DNA from: Warburgia ugandensis | Lineage: Eukaryota; Streptophyta; Magnoliopsida; Canellales; Canellaceae | Length of the DNA stretch: 64,000 bases | Direction: 5' to 3' | Assembly: GCA_035236585.1 (NCBI GenBank) | Contig: CP141134.1 | Coordinates: 17,972,414-18,036,413, forward strand | Shown here: positions 37,301 to 48,926 of the stretch, one piece after another | Numbering within the stretch: position 1 is the stretch's first letter | How the letters are laid out: every line of letters starts with the position of its first letter | Translations under genes and position numbers: made by a program | The notes under the pieces: model-generated | What the model was told of the DNA's origin: nothing | Seen by the model: only the letters and a program-made list of their open reading frames with translations | Database searches by the model: none

Positions 37301-38545
37301 CGCCTGCCTAAAATAAATCCTTAGAAAATCAATGCATGAAAAATCTAGGTACAATTGTACTCTCAGCAACATATTAATTGTCCACTGATCACATAATCAG
37401 ATCCTAATGATGGTTTTAGAAATACAAATTTTTCATTTAAATGTGAACAAGATGTCAAATATAAATAATGCACAAAATTTAGTTAGAAATCAACTCATGC
37501 TATGCGCCCTACCATTTCAAGTATAATCACAAAATCCACATATTTTTATAAAAAAATTGATATAGATTCCTTTGTTTATAAGACAATGCACATTTAATGC
37601 ATGTGATGTGATTCACCTAATAATCATCATTTCTTGTTTAAATAAAAATGAAGAATCTGTAGCCTAACAATCTCATTTACAATTAATATAAGAGTTATCA
37701 CATAATTTAAATTATAAGGATACTATATTTACAATTTCTCATCAACTACAATTTATGTGTAGTAATTACATGTATTTAACAAAATAATGTATAAGTGCAA
37801 TATATGTGAAAACTTAGCAATCTTAGAATTTACCAAATCATTTGATGGCTCACATTCACCAAAATCAATTACGGGTCAATTTAGATGTTGATTGACAATC
37901 AGAAATCACAGATCATATCGTTTATCATCAATCAAGCTCTAATCTAAGAATTAGGAGATAAATATCATAATTTTGTTTCTTGATCATGGATTCATACATT
38001 AAAATTCTAATTTGAATGATTAGATTGTCCCTAATCTATTGTATAACCTCTAATCAAATATATTTGGGTGTTGGGAGAGTCAATTTCATACATCAATCAG
38101 TCAGATTTGATGTTCCAAGCTAAATTACATAAATCTAAGCACTGTAGTGATAAGATTCATAATTCAATGGTCTGACAAGCATTTATACAATTAACAAGCT
38201 TTTCACTTATTATTTCTAATCTAAATTGTCTTTAACATGCAATTTACATCACTAGATTCATAGATCTACTGTGTGATCATGTTTTCAATGATCATATTTG
38301 TAAATCTAGCATTATTCATGCACTATGTTTTAAAGCAAAAATTCTACGATCAAATAATCTCGGGTTGAACTTTCCTTGACAAGGATGCACAATTCATTGT
38401 GTGAGGATTCCATCAATATAATTTTTCTCATTTTATCCTCACTGGAATTCAATTGCCATTATCAAAATTCGGTCATTGTCGAGGAGAAGACAACTAAAAA
38501 ATAATCATTGCTGACACCTATCACAATGTTTTAAAATGTGATTTT
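37301..38545. other. No gene; unassigned repeat-like sequence
   Basis: Similarity to Gypsy-A stops near 37,300. Sequence beyond is AT-rich with ATCA/GATC-rich wording at 37,850-38,350, and shares a GCATGTGATGTGA-type motif with the 16.2-kb region. It may be another decayed LTR. Confidence 0.4.
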
Positions 38546-38567
38546 TCAAGAAACAAAAATATGGGTT

Positions 38568-38875
38568 TTGTAGATCATGATCTTAATGAAATTTGGAGTG
38601 ATTTCATAAAATTTTAGTATTGAAAAAAGAGGAAAAGTCAATGAAAACTTAAATTGATTTTCTGTCATTGCCAATGCTAGGAGGTGACGATGGTGAGAGA
38701 GATGAGTGAAGAGGAGAGGGAAAGGGAAAGGGAAAGGGAAAGAGAAAGAGAAAGGGGAGGGAGATAGCCGAGAATGGTGAAACTCCCACATCTGTTGGTG
38801 ATAGTCACTGGTGATGGAAAAATCGACATCAACTGTTACACAGTAAGAGGTATGCCTAGTGGAAGAAGGAGAGAT
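38568..38875 (-). repeat. Left arm of a ~300-bp inverted repeat
   Basis: The complement of this stretch reads nearly the same as 39,465-39,748: shared words include AGGCATACCTCTTACTGTGT, TTCACTCATCTCTCTCACCA and ACTCCAAATTTCATTAAGAT. By eye identity is about 90%, with a longer run of GGGAAA units in this arm and one small indel. The arms are about 590 bp apart. An ORF on minus (39,010-38,546) crosses the arm but has low-complexity composition and no domain. Confidence 0.85.
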
Positions 38876-39326
38876 AGGCCCAACAAGTAATGATGAAGAA
38901 CGTAGGAATTGCAATGCGGGTGAGTGGGAGGGAGAGAGGGGAGAGGAGGTGGTGGAGTTCATTGGCCTCTTCATTGCATGATAGGTACCCAAGAGTAGAG
39001 CTCCATGCATCGAGCTCCTTCTAGTTAACCGTCATGTGGGGCCCATCAGTGAAGAGTGAGTCCCGTTATCAATTTGGCCCCCTTTGATATTAAGTAAATT
39101 TTTGGATTTTCTATTCTTGACCTCCATTTCAGCCAAAATTACTGTCGTTGGAAAGCTCTCATCATGTACAATCTGATTTTTGAGGTTTCAAGGTCAAATT
39201 CGAAGTCTTTTGTAAATTTTCTTTTAAGGATTTTAATTTTAGTGAAATTTGATTTCTTCACTCCACTTTCAATTTAAACCATGATAAAATATAGGGTTGT
39301 GTACAGTAGCCATGGTCATCTCGCCC

Positions 39327-39374
39327 TTCCACTGTCACTCTCTATCTTCCCCCCTTCTACTTTCTCCTTTGCTC
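39327..39374 (+). repeat. Direct repeat, first copy (~47 bp)
   Basis: A stretch containing TTCCACTGTCACTCTCTATC and CTTCTACTTTCTCCTT is repeated without visible change at 39,749-39,796, right after the inverted-repeat arm. The first copy lies 90 bp before that arm. Confidence 0.85.
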
Positions 39375-39464
39375 TCCACTTATTGATCCATCATACAAAG
39401 ATAGATCAATGACTAGATCATCTCAACTCAACTCAACTTAGCCTTGTCGTAACTCGCCAGAGGA

Positions 39465-39748
39465 AGAGAGAAACAGGGGGAAATCTCTCCCTCTTCTGCT
39501 AGGCATACCTCTTACTGTGTAATAGTTGATGTCAGTTTTTCCATCACTAGCAACTATCACCGACAGAGGTGGGAGTTCCACCAGTCCTGGCTATCTCCCT
39601 CCCCTTTCCCTTTCCTCTTCACTCATCTCTCTCACCATCATTGACAATGACAGAAAATCAATTTAAGTTTTCATGGACTTTTCCTCTTTTTTCAATAATT
39701 TTTTTTTTATAAAATCACTCCAAATTTCATTAAGATCTTGATAGGATC
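39465..39748 (+). repeat. Right arm of the inverted repeat
   Basis: Partner of 38,568-38,875. It ends at AAGATCTTGATAGGAT, at which point the second ~47-bp direct repeat begins. Confidence 0.85.
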
Positions 39749-39796
39749 CCTTCCACTGTCACTCTCTATCTTCCCCCCTTCTACTTTCTCCTTCCT
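39749..39796 (+). repeat. Direct repeat, second copy (~47 bp)
   Basis: Same sequence and orientation as 39,327-39,374. The pair brackets 39,375-39,748, which includes the whole right arm. Confidence 0.85.
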
Positions 39797-41800
39797 GAAT
39801 TAGTCATAGGACCCGCTCCCAACTCATCTTGGTGAGCTGAGTTGACATGGTGAGCTCCACATACCCCCTTAGACTTAGACAACTTCAACTGCTAATTTAG
39901 GAAGGATGTAGCAGATCTAAGACAACTGTTGTGATCCTTGCAACATGAGGAAGAAGACTCATCTATTTGTTCATTGATTGTAGAAGATCCAATTATTGAT
40001 CATGACCAAACCTTTGATCGGACCAGATTGTTAGATCTATGACCCATCTAACATTTGTTATGATTTAGTCATTAATCTATCTTTGAATGATAGATCTATG
40101 ACAATTTTGTAGATCCTATCATGATTCAACCATCAATCTGTCTCCAAATGGCATATATGAACCTATCTCAACCATTCATTGCTATTTAACTATTTATCTA
40201 TCTCCAAAAGATAGATATGTGATTGATTCGTGAACCCTCACATGATCCAACTATTGATCAGTGACCCACAACCTGATCTATGACCGATTTGTTCCATTCA
40301 CCATAATCAATCGTTGATAGTCACCAAAAACCTGATCTTTGGTTGATCTAATCCATTTATAATGATGTAATCTTAGATCAATCATTGAAACATCATATCT
40401 TCTACTGATCCATCCCTAAGAGGTGATCCAACTATTAATTAACCACTTAGTGCTTAGATCTGCAACCAATATAAGCTCCCAATTTGATTTGAATGTAGAT
40501 TTCACACCAGACAAACTAATATGTGATCAGATCTAGCCCTTCATCTAGATCTAATCATACATTAGTGAAGCATACTCCTAGATTCATATCTGATTAAAGT
40601 ACTCATTCTAATTTGATAGTAGATCTATCACCAAAACCCTAGAACAATGACATATCTACACTATTCCTAAGATCTGTTCATTGATTTACCATCTAATGCC
40701 AAATCTGTAAGATCAAGCACTACATCTCTTTCTAATTTGTAATGTTCCACTGTTGGAGCTATAGATCAACATATCTTTACTTTCCCGATACAGTAATCAA
40801 TGACAGAGACATGATTGGAGCTGTCCTCTATGGATCAATGATGAAACCGATGAATTGGTCAATTGATAGATTGAGCCAAAGGAGGTATGCACAAGAATCA
40901 AGGATAAATGCCATATGAGGTAAGTGGATTAAGATTTGCTATTTTGGAAAGTTTAATAATTGCCATGTGTTTATAAGAATCATTTAATGCAGATGATGAT
41001 TTATGGAGTATTATCTTTAATTACTAAAAATTATGGAAGCATGTGATAAATTTAGTAGTTATTTAGTGACACATTTTACCATATAAAATAAAAAATTAAT
41101 GACTAAATTTAAATAGAAATTATTAATGTTACCTTAATTGTATCACCCAAACAAAAGAATGCATATTATACTCTTTGATTGGAACTTATACATATACATT
41201 TAGTTGATGTTGGAAATCGTTAGAAAATTATTTTACTTTGAACTAGCTATAAAGGCAAATTAAACTTGAAATGCTTAATTGATCAAAATTATAATATTAG
41301 TACAAGAGTGTAATAGGATTGTTCACTGAGGTTGAAATTTACACTCAAGTGAAAATTGCAATACCTTAAATATAGTTGTACTTTACACACACTACTAAGA
41401 CATAAAGAACTTGCACATTTGTTACTACAACATTTGAAATGACTCACATTTAAACTTAGAAAGGATCTCTAAATGTTATGGACAAATGTAACATATTTGT
41501 CTTTATTGATAAAGGCTTTATCACCAGTTTAACTATGGTCCACTTAGTGACATGCATTTTTATAATATTGTCTAAAGATTTACCTTCTATAATCATTGCA
41601 TTGGATGCTTACTTTTGGAGATTGAAAAGCCATTATCTAATATATGAATGAAGAATGCACTCTTGAATCCTCAAAAAGATATGCTTTTATAACTTGTGAA
41701 GAATATGGGTTGAAAATGAATAGATTTGAATGTTTCTCATAAAACTTTGAAATAGAAATTTTATTTTCATGAAATGGTTTTGGAGATGTATATGATTTAT
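39797..41800. other. No gene; GATC-rich tract then AT-rich sequence
   Basis: Between about 39,910 and 40,830 I count at least 25 GATC sites, against about four expected by chance. They are mostly in variants of AGATCTATGACC, TTGATCATGACC and ATTGATCAGTGACC. It looks like a decayed short-motif repeat. From 40,900 to 41,800 the DNA is AT-rich with nothing supported. Confidence 0.6.
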
Positions 41801-41803
41801 GAT

Positions 41804-42015
41804 TTGGTAGGCACTCGATGAGTAGCCATAAGTCCTGATGGATGCAAATTTGTTGATGTTTAGGTAGGCGCTCCACGAGCAGCTGTAAGCCCTAATAGTT
41901 ATGGTTTCATCAATGCTTTATGTAAGAACTCTATGAGAAGATGTAGGTCCTTATGGATATGGATTTCATTGATATTTTGGGCAAGCATTCTGGGAGTGTC
42001 CTAAGTCCTAAATCG
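41804..42015. repeat. Degenerate 58-bp minisatellite, about 3.5 copies
   Basis: Units begin near 41,806, 41,864, 41,922 and 41,980. Each reads roughly GGTAGGC.CTC..GAG.AG, then TAAG(T/C)CCT and a T-rich end such as TTTCATCAATGCTTTATG. The fourth unit is partial. Confidence 0.65.
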
Positions 42016-42715
42016 CTCAGCAAGTGCATTGAGCCAACGTGTCATAAGCCCAAGAGACACTATGCTAGAAGGTGCAGTTGGCCACCAACCTCTAAGATGA
42101 GATTGATACCAGCCCTACAATGGAGACGGGGACCAAGAGTACCTTCTCAATGGGAAGTGCCATGAGTGGTAGTTAGGGTAGCCCCCCATGAGGTTCGATG
42201 AGTCATGATTCATGCAGGTATCCACGAGTGACGTAGAGGCCACGATAGTCACCAGTGAGTGATGGTAGGGCCTATGAGAATAAGTGTATGTGTGTTGTTA
42301 GCATGCAAGGCATGCCAGTCATTCTCGAGAGTTGAGACCATTGGTCCCGGGTGGTAGGACTATATGCCACTGACATTCCCTTGTGGTAGGACTATATACC
42401 ACTTTGATATGGAGCTATCGGTTTTCCATGACGATGTGGGATTAAGCATTATGGATTGAGGGCTATGCACCCTAGACTTTTGTTGTTTACCTATTTGAGT
42501 TTACCAAATTGATTGGATTTTCATTGCTTTTGCACGTGACTTGGATTACTAGATTTTCTTACGGAATTTCACCTCACAAGTATGAGACCAATTTTCACAA
42601 TTATGGTTTCTAGTTTGATTTGATGCAAAAAGAACTATTTTGCATGGGAATTGATGATTACGCTTTTGTAAACCACGAACAGCTTTTGGTTTTGTAGATA
42701 GAAGATTTATCAAAC

Positions 42716-43263
42716 TATTAAGTGTTTAAATTTGGTCAAATACCCTTAATTTATCAATTAATTAGATCATCTAGCTAATCAATTTTACAATTTTTAGACA
42801 AAATATGAGCTTCAATTGATCATCCAATTATTGATTTACTAAATTTAGCAGTCAAATGATCATTAGAACTAATCAGAGGTGTAATGTACAATATAGATGA
42901 TTCCAATTTAGTCTTATGTTTTACAAATAAACTAAAATAGGCGTGGATGGCTTAAATCAAAATTTAATAGTACAGATCATCCTAAAGAGCATTGAATGGC
43001 TGGGATCAAATCAATGAACCTTACCAACAAGGTAAGAGGGAATAATTTCTAATTGAAGACTAGGAAAGAGTAGGAAAGCCATGAAAAGAAGACACCCGAA
43101 GAGGAAGGCATTGTCTAGCATAAAAAGAAGGAAAGTGGGGGGAAAACAAAATTAGAAGGAAAAGGAGATAGGCAGGAGATCCAAAAAGAAAACTCAAAAG
43201 AAAAGAAAGGCTATAAAAGGGCCTCTCCATAGTAGAACAGCTGTAAGGAAGGCTGTACCACAC

Positions 43264-43357
<94 letters not shown>

Positions 43358-44450
43358 CTACACCACACCACCTTCAATGATCTCCCTTCTCCCAGCTGCA
43401 CTCTCACTTTCCATGTTCTTTCACTCCCCAGCCACACCTTCCTCTTCTCCTTCTTCTTCTTTGCTAACCTAATCCCAGCCACACCTTCTCTTCCTATCCT
43501 CCTTCACCTAGTCTAAAACCAACTACACACTAGCTCCAACTTGCTTCCCTCTCCCCCATCACTGCACCTCTTCTCTGAACCACTGTCACTTTGGCAAAAA
43601 ACCCCAATTGGGTTTTCCCCCTAATTCTTCTCCTTCCCCACTTTTTTCCACCCTCTACTTCATTGTATTCCTTGCATAGCAATTCTGTTGTTTCTTTTTA
43701 AATAAAAAAATAAAATAAAAATTCTAGTTTTTCCCTTTAGACAATAATTAAAATGCTATTTTCATCCTTTTTTTAATCTTATTCTAGTTTTGTCTTATCC
43801 ATGTTCTACCTATCCAGGTTTTGTGTTATTCTCAACTTAATCTAGGAACTAAGTGATCCAAACCCTGTTTTATTTAAGCTTAACCAATTCAATGATCTAG
43901 CTTTAATAAACAAGATTTCTTTATTTCTTGATCTTTTTCATGTTAGATTTTCAATCAATTTCTAATCTTGTTCTTAGGACAATTCCAAATTGATTCATCA
44001 TCCTTGATCTTCAATCTGAAAACCAGAGATTTGATATAACCCTTCCAAAACCCAAAGTCCTTATTTAGTCTATATCATTAAAATTTTGAGAATCTATTTA
44101 ATCCAGTTGTTGGATCCTTAATCAAAAGCATCAGTGAGAGATTGATATAAGTTGATCAACTTTGATATTATCATATATGTTGAAACTTATCATAATCAAG
44201 ATAGGGAAGTGAATTGTATTTATTTATAGTTAATTTTCTACTTTTTGAACTTGAATTTCTTTAATTTTCATCGGTTAAATAGATTTGAGTTTACAATTCA
44301 TTATTATTTAATTTCTGTCATTTCTTTTACTTTTTGGAGAGTTAAATTTTATTTAAAATCCATCTTTTTGAGTTAAGTCCCATGGGATTGACTCATACTT
44401 GCATAAATTACATTACAATAGCCCTACTACTTTTGGTAAAACAATCAACA
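42716..44450 (+). mobile_element. Solo LTR of the Gypsy-A family
   Basis: Aligns from end to end with the Gypsy-A LTRs: AATTAGATCATCTA near the start, GGCGTGGATGGCTTAAAT, a TATA-like CTATAAAAGG at 43,211-43,220, a pyrimidine-rich half, and CATGGGATTGACTCATACTTG near the end. It has no internal region beside it. Flanks CAAAC (42,711-42,715) and CAAAT (44,451-44,455) look like a 5-bp target duplication with one mismatch. Solo LTRs arise by recombination between the two LTRs of one element. It appears older than Gypsy-A, since it is more diverged from both LTRs than they are from each other. Confidence 0.75.
43267..43353. repeat. Long (CT)n microsatellite inside the solo LTR
   Basis: About 43 CT units in a row, the longest simple repeat in the window. 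It lies just after the LTR's TATA-like motif, where the Gypsy-A LTRs have only pyrimidine-rich sequence, so it expanded after the copies parted. A 140-codon minus-strand ORF here is an Arg-Glu artefact of the repeat. Confidence 0.95.
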
Positions 44451-45739
44451 CAAATGTTGGTTTATTAGTGATCAAAATATGAGCGTATAGTATACTATTT
44501 AACCTTGTCGGCTAACTTTATTTTTATCAATATCTTAATTTGATGTTTACACCTAGCTATTGGCTTTGCCATTAGTATTATAATACATGTTGATTTTCCT
44601 AAGCTGATGTTTTTGCTATGGCCAGCTTACTAAGGTGTTAGATTGCTTGAGCATTATGATGTGATTCTATATGATCATATATTGATTTATCCTTGTATAG
44701 GAAAATGCATTGTATTAGTGAAGACTAAGATGTTAGATAACTACCTTTAAGCATGATAATGAGAGTGTTAGATACCCCACTCTTTATAAGTAGATTTAAC
44801 TATTTAATCAAAAATAACTTAGACATCTAAAGTAATATATTCATGGAAAATGATATCAGTAAAATCAAATCCTCATGAAATGATGAAAGCTTAGAATGTT
44901 TAAATCTTCAAGAAAAAGATAAGGCAAAGACAACTCTAAAAATCAACAAAGTCATTCGATTCATCAAATGTATTAAATTACACATGTAAACTCATATCAT
45001 GGATGTATGATTTAAGAACATAATTTCAGCATGAGTAGTTACTTTGAAAACACCATGAGTTCTGTTTGAGTATGAAAAATGCTCAAAATGCCTTGATATT
45101 GTAAGTTATGTACTGCATGAGAAAATAGAGACTTATTCCACCTAAACAAGTGCAATCTTGCTGAGATGTTGCAATTGTTTACAGTACCTCAAATTTGAAG
45201 AATTGGAATAGAAGGATGAATAGGTCAAATGTGAAAGCAACTATGGAATTCAAAATTTCAAGAGACTGTGGTATTCGACATCTGAAGGGTGAGCTTTACA
45301 ACTTTAGGTTAGCTTTATGATTTAGTACAAAATGTGAATGTATATTTACTTTTATGATTGTGAATTCATTTGTATTTAGTGGAATATGTTGTGATATGGT
45401 TGTCATTGAAGGTTCTGGGATGTTATAAGTTTTTGGGTATTTGTTTTCAAAATGATAAAAATTATTTGTATTGTCTATCAACTATTCTACATGCATGCAT
45501 CAAATGCACATAGGTCTAAAAAATAGAGAAAACTTTGCCAAATTTTTGGTAGAAATGAAACATTCATTTCACCTTAAAATCCTTGTGTTTTTCTTAAGAA
45601 ACGACACTCAAGATTTTTATAAATGCTTTTTAATGAAAAATTTCACTATTTTGTTTTCAAAAAGAATTTCAAACAAGGGATATCCCAAATTTTAGAATAA
45701 TTTTCAAAAGTATTTTGAAAACTCGGGGTGTCACATGAA

Positions 45740-47560
45740 AGAAGCACAGAAGGAAATGACTAAAAATAGGGGTGAATAACCAATGAGAAATAGGGACTAG
45801 TAGCAGAAGGGAAACATGATGATAACAGGAAAAAAAGATGGAGGAAATAGAGGGGAAGACCAGTATGTCAAAGGGAAAACTGGTGAGAAAACAAGAGAAA
45901 CACGCATGGTGAAATTGAAGTAAAAATTGTGAAGAAACTAATGGTGACACGGTGAAAAAAATGGTGAAGTCAAATGGTGTGGTTGGAAGAGAGATGGCTA
46001 CGAATGAGGAACTTGGGAATGGCCTTTTTCCTTTGGTCAGGCCTTCTCCTTCCTTTAATTCTCTTTTCTCCCTTTGGTTTGTTTTCTTTTTCAAGGCACC
46101 CTCTCTTTGGTTCTTCTCTCTCTTTAAAGCTTCCACCTTTTGGTCTTCACCTTCTAAAACTTCCTTAATTAGAAACAGTACCAAAAGAGATGGCCCCTCA
46201 CATCTCCTTCTTTTCTTTTCAACATTTTTTAAGAGCTTTCTCTTCATATTCACTTTTTTATGGTATTATAACTTTAAAAAATTTCTTCAATCCTCTTTAA
46301 CTTATTTTAGAAGAATGGGTAGTTGATATATTATTTGAGGTAATATGGGTAAAAGTGATTTAGGTAATAAAAGAAAAGGCTTATATAATGTTCAAAATTG
46401 GCTAACCAGTGGTAAAATGTTTCTAAGTACCCTTTATGTCTTTAGTTTTACAATGAATATGGCATAGATCATTTCCTAGGTTTTATATAACTTACCATTT
46501 CCTTACAATCTGTAAGCCCAAAGCGGATAGGATATTCGAATAGACCAATCCTTACAATCAAGATTAGTAGTCATTTGCAAGATGTGTTTTATAGCCCCAT
46601 TAGATACTTTGACTTGTCCACTCATTTGTGGGTGATATGATGTTGCAACTTTATGAGTGATGTTATACTTTTTTATGAGGCCTACAAAGCCTTGTAGCAA
46701 AAGTGGGTACATTTATCACTTATAATGTCTAGAGGAATTTCAAATATAGAAAAAAAGTTTTCTCTTAAAAATTTAACAATTATTCCATGGTCATTATTTC
46801 TATAAGTGATAGCCTCAATCCATTTGGACACATGGTCTATGGACAATAAGATATAAAGGCCAAAAGAATGTGGGAATAGCCCTATGAAATTCATGCCCTA
46901 ACAATGAAAAACCTTGATGACAAGGATAGGGTTGAAAGGCATCATATTCCTCCTTGTTATTCCTCCTAACTTCTGACATCACTCACACAATTTACAGAAT
47001 GCATGTGTATCTTCAAACAATGATGACCAGTAGAAGTCACACTGCAAATCTTTGTAGTAGTTTTCTGTGCAAAAAAATATCCACCACATGCTTCTGAGTG
47101 ATAAAAGGAGATGAAACTATTTTTCCCTAAGTTTGGTACACACCTCCTAATTATTTGATCTGAGAGTGCTTAAAAAGGTATGGATCATCCCAAAAATAGT
47201 GCTTGACATTCGAAAAGAATTTTTACTTATCTAATTTATTCGATGGTGCTAGTGTTTTCCCTATGACTAGATAATTTTCTGTATCGGTAAACTAGGGAGG
47301 ATGGGAGATAAAAAAGAGTTGCCCATTAGGGAAAGTGTCTGTAATTGATAACTCATCCAAAGGTTCTATTAAGACAAGCCTAGAAAGATGATCAGCTACT
47401 ACATTTTCTACTCCCTTTTTGTCTTTTATCTTAATGTCAAACTCTTGGAGTAGGAAAATCAAGCTAAGTAGTCTGGGCTTAAGTGACAAATCTAGTGAAA
47501 CTTCCTCGTGCAAAAAATGATGTGCTTTTAGAGGTGAACATCGGCAAGAAGTGTTTCTAA
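45740..47560 (-). mobile_element. Ty3/Gypsy pol relic, Athila/Tat type (Gypsy-C)
   Basis: Minus-strand parts in order: the end of RNase H, with [14 protein letters not shown] and VADHLSRL (about 47,480-47,390); an integrase zinc-binding region with CHSEACGG (about 47,100); the integrase core, FIGLFPHSFGLYILLSIDHV and SKWIEAITYRN (46,890-46,700); then THKVATSYHPQMSGQV and LWAYRL (46,640-46,503). From 46,480 to 46,310 the sequence matches the post-pol part of Gypsy-A (about 32.2 kb) and Gypsy-B (about 35.2 kb). Gag, protease, reverse transcriptase and LTRs are missing here. The copy is old and broken in many places. It is the only pol evidence of this family in the window. Confidence 0.8.
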
Positions 47561-48018
47561 CAATGCATCAACTACTCAGATGAAGTGAATGGACAATTGT
47601 TCCACAAAAAAGGTTCAATGTGACAAACATCAAACTCCCAATGAAAATATTCCTCCGCGTAATTAATATTCTAGATATAAAACACTTCCTTTCCTTAAAA
47701 GTCAATTTTTATCTATTTACTGCCAACCAAAGTGGCCCGCAGGATCCTATATCCAGCTAGACCTAGAGTCCGAAGGCTAAGACCCATCAATGTTCTAACT
47801 TAATGTGGTCTCAATGGAAGGGATTAGAGACGTTTGGGTTTCAGAGAGGACTCTTAACAAGAGAAGATGGGATTCCAGAGTTGCAGAATTAGGAAGATGG
47901 TAATCTGAATGTTGGTTATGGCTTTCATACGTAAGATAACTTGACGTTGGAGGGGAAAACAAAAGGATACTCTAGTTTTAAAATGTTAGAATAATCCAAA
48001 TGTCATAATTTTTTAATA
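47561..48018. other. No gene seen
   Basis: Mixed-composition sequence between the Gypsy-C relic and the first SINE; nothing recognised. Confidence 0.4.
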
Positions 48019-48039
48019 ATGTGGTATTCAACAGTAGAA

Positions 48040-48187
48040 GAGGATTCTTGGCACAATAGTTGAGTTGTTGCTGTGTGACCTGGAGGTCACGATTTGGCAA
48101 AGTAAGGCTGTCTTCTGTAGGCCCTTTGTGGTCCGCCCCTTTCCTGGACCCTGCATACATTGGAGCTTCATGCACGAGGATGCCCTT
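48040..48187 (+). mobile_element. Au SINE, internally deleted copy
   Basis: Matches the plant Au SINE from TTCTTGGCACAATAGTTGAG to GCTTCATGCACGAGGATGCC. Compared with the two other copies here it lacks about 40 bp after GACCTGGAGGTCACG, removing most of the B-box half of the RNA polymerase III promoter. It is flanked by a 20-bp target-site duplication starting ATGTG (48,019-48,038 and 48,188-48,207) with two mismatches. Au SINEs are tRNA-derived and use LINE machinery to move. Confidence 0.85.
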
Positions 48188-48444
48188 ATGTGATATTCAA
48201 CAATAGAGCAGTTAGATGACTCGCTCAAATCATCCAAAGGGGTCCCTTCACGCAACAGTTGGGCATATTCTAGCACTCTATGATAGCATTCATCTTAATA
48301 AATTCTACAAATCTTGTAAATGGTGACTTGTGTCATAACCACCTTTAAATTCAGAAGTAGATGTCGTTCCCCTAATGTCTTCCAAACTTTTTTTATGGCC
48401 TTATATGAATAGTTTAGTTTAGATCTTGTACAGATTGTCGGGGG

Positions 48445-48518
48445 TCTCTCTCTCTCTCTCTACATACATACATACATACATACATACATACATACATACA
48501 TACATACATACATACATA
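48445..48518. repeat. Compound microsatellite (TC)8(TACA)14
   Basis: Eight TC units pass directly into about fourteen TACA units. An ORF reading through it on plus (48,426-48,740) is a repeat artefact. Confidence 0.95.
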
Positions 48519-48731
48519 ATGCACCACCATTTTGCTCTGTTTTATCTTAATCGTTCGTCTGAAACCAACTTATCAAACAATATAAGGTCATCCAATTACT
48601 TGATTCTCATAGGCGTGTTTCTTCCATGGTGGGGCCACTTGTTAAGGAGGATGATGTTAATCTGTTGGGCTCAACTTGCCATAAGACGACTCAAAAGCCG
48701 CAATATTGTCTCTCTTTCTTCTCTTGTAGTA

Positions 48732-48912
48732 GAAGGGTAATTTTGGTACAATGGTAAAAGTTGTCATCATATAACCTTGAGGTCACGAGTTTAAGGCATG
48801 AAAACAGCCTCTTGCAAAATGCAAGGTAAGGCTTTGTACTTTAAGCCCTTGTGGTTCACCCCTTTCCCGGACCCCACATAGTCGGGAGCTTTGTGCACCA
48901 GGGCTGCCCTTC
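48732..48912 (+). mobile_element. Au SINE, near full length
   Basis: A tRNA-like head with an A-box-like TGGTACAATGGTA and a B-box-like GAGGTCACGAGTTTAAGG is followed by the family body AACAGCCTCTTGCAAAATGC and the tail GTGCACCAGGGCTGCCCTT. A 14-bp duplication starting CTTC and ending TTGTAGTA flanks it (48,718-48,731 and 48,913-48,926), with one mismatch. Confidence 0.9.
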
Positions 48913-48926
48913 CTTCCCTTGTAGTA

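Larger units (their letters stand above)
41800..45735 (-). mobile_element. Possible Gypsy LTR relic (Del/Tekay-like), interrupted
   Basis: The complement of 45,735 leftward begins TGTGACACCCCGAGTTTTC, the usual start of Del/Tekay LTRs in plants. Sequence at 42.0-42.7 kb, with GGTAGGACTATATGCCAC and a near-repeat GGTAGGACTATATACCAC, could be part of the same long LTR, interrupted by the solo LTR at 42,716-44,450. No partner LTR or internal region was found. The extent is a guess; only the 45,735 start is motif-based. Confidence 0.3.

Noticed and set aside
38546-39010. 154-codon minus-strand ORF
   Set aside because: Ser/Pro/Phe-rich low complexity, includes a GGGAAA repeat and an inverted-repeat arm; no domain.
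43060-43482. 140-codon minus-strand ORF with a long Arg-Glu run
   Set aside because: Product of the (CT)n microsatellite inside the solo LTR.
45669-46253. 194-codon minus-strand ORF, the longest open frame here
   Set aside because: Lys/Glu-rich then Phe/Ser-rich with no domain; it crosses Gypsy-C post-pol sequence and a probable LTR border, so I do not call it a host gene.
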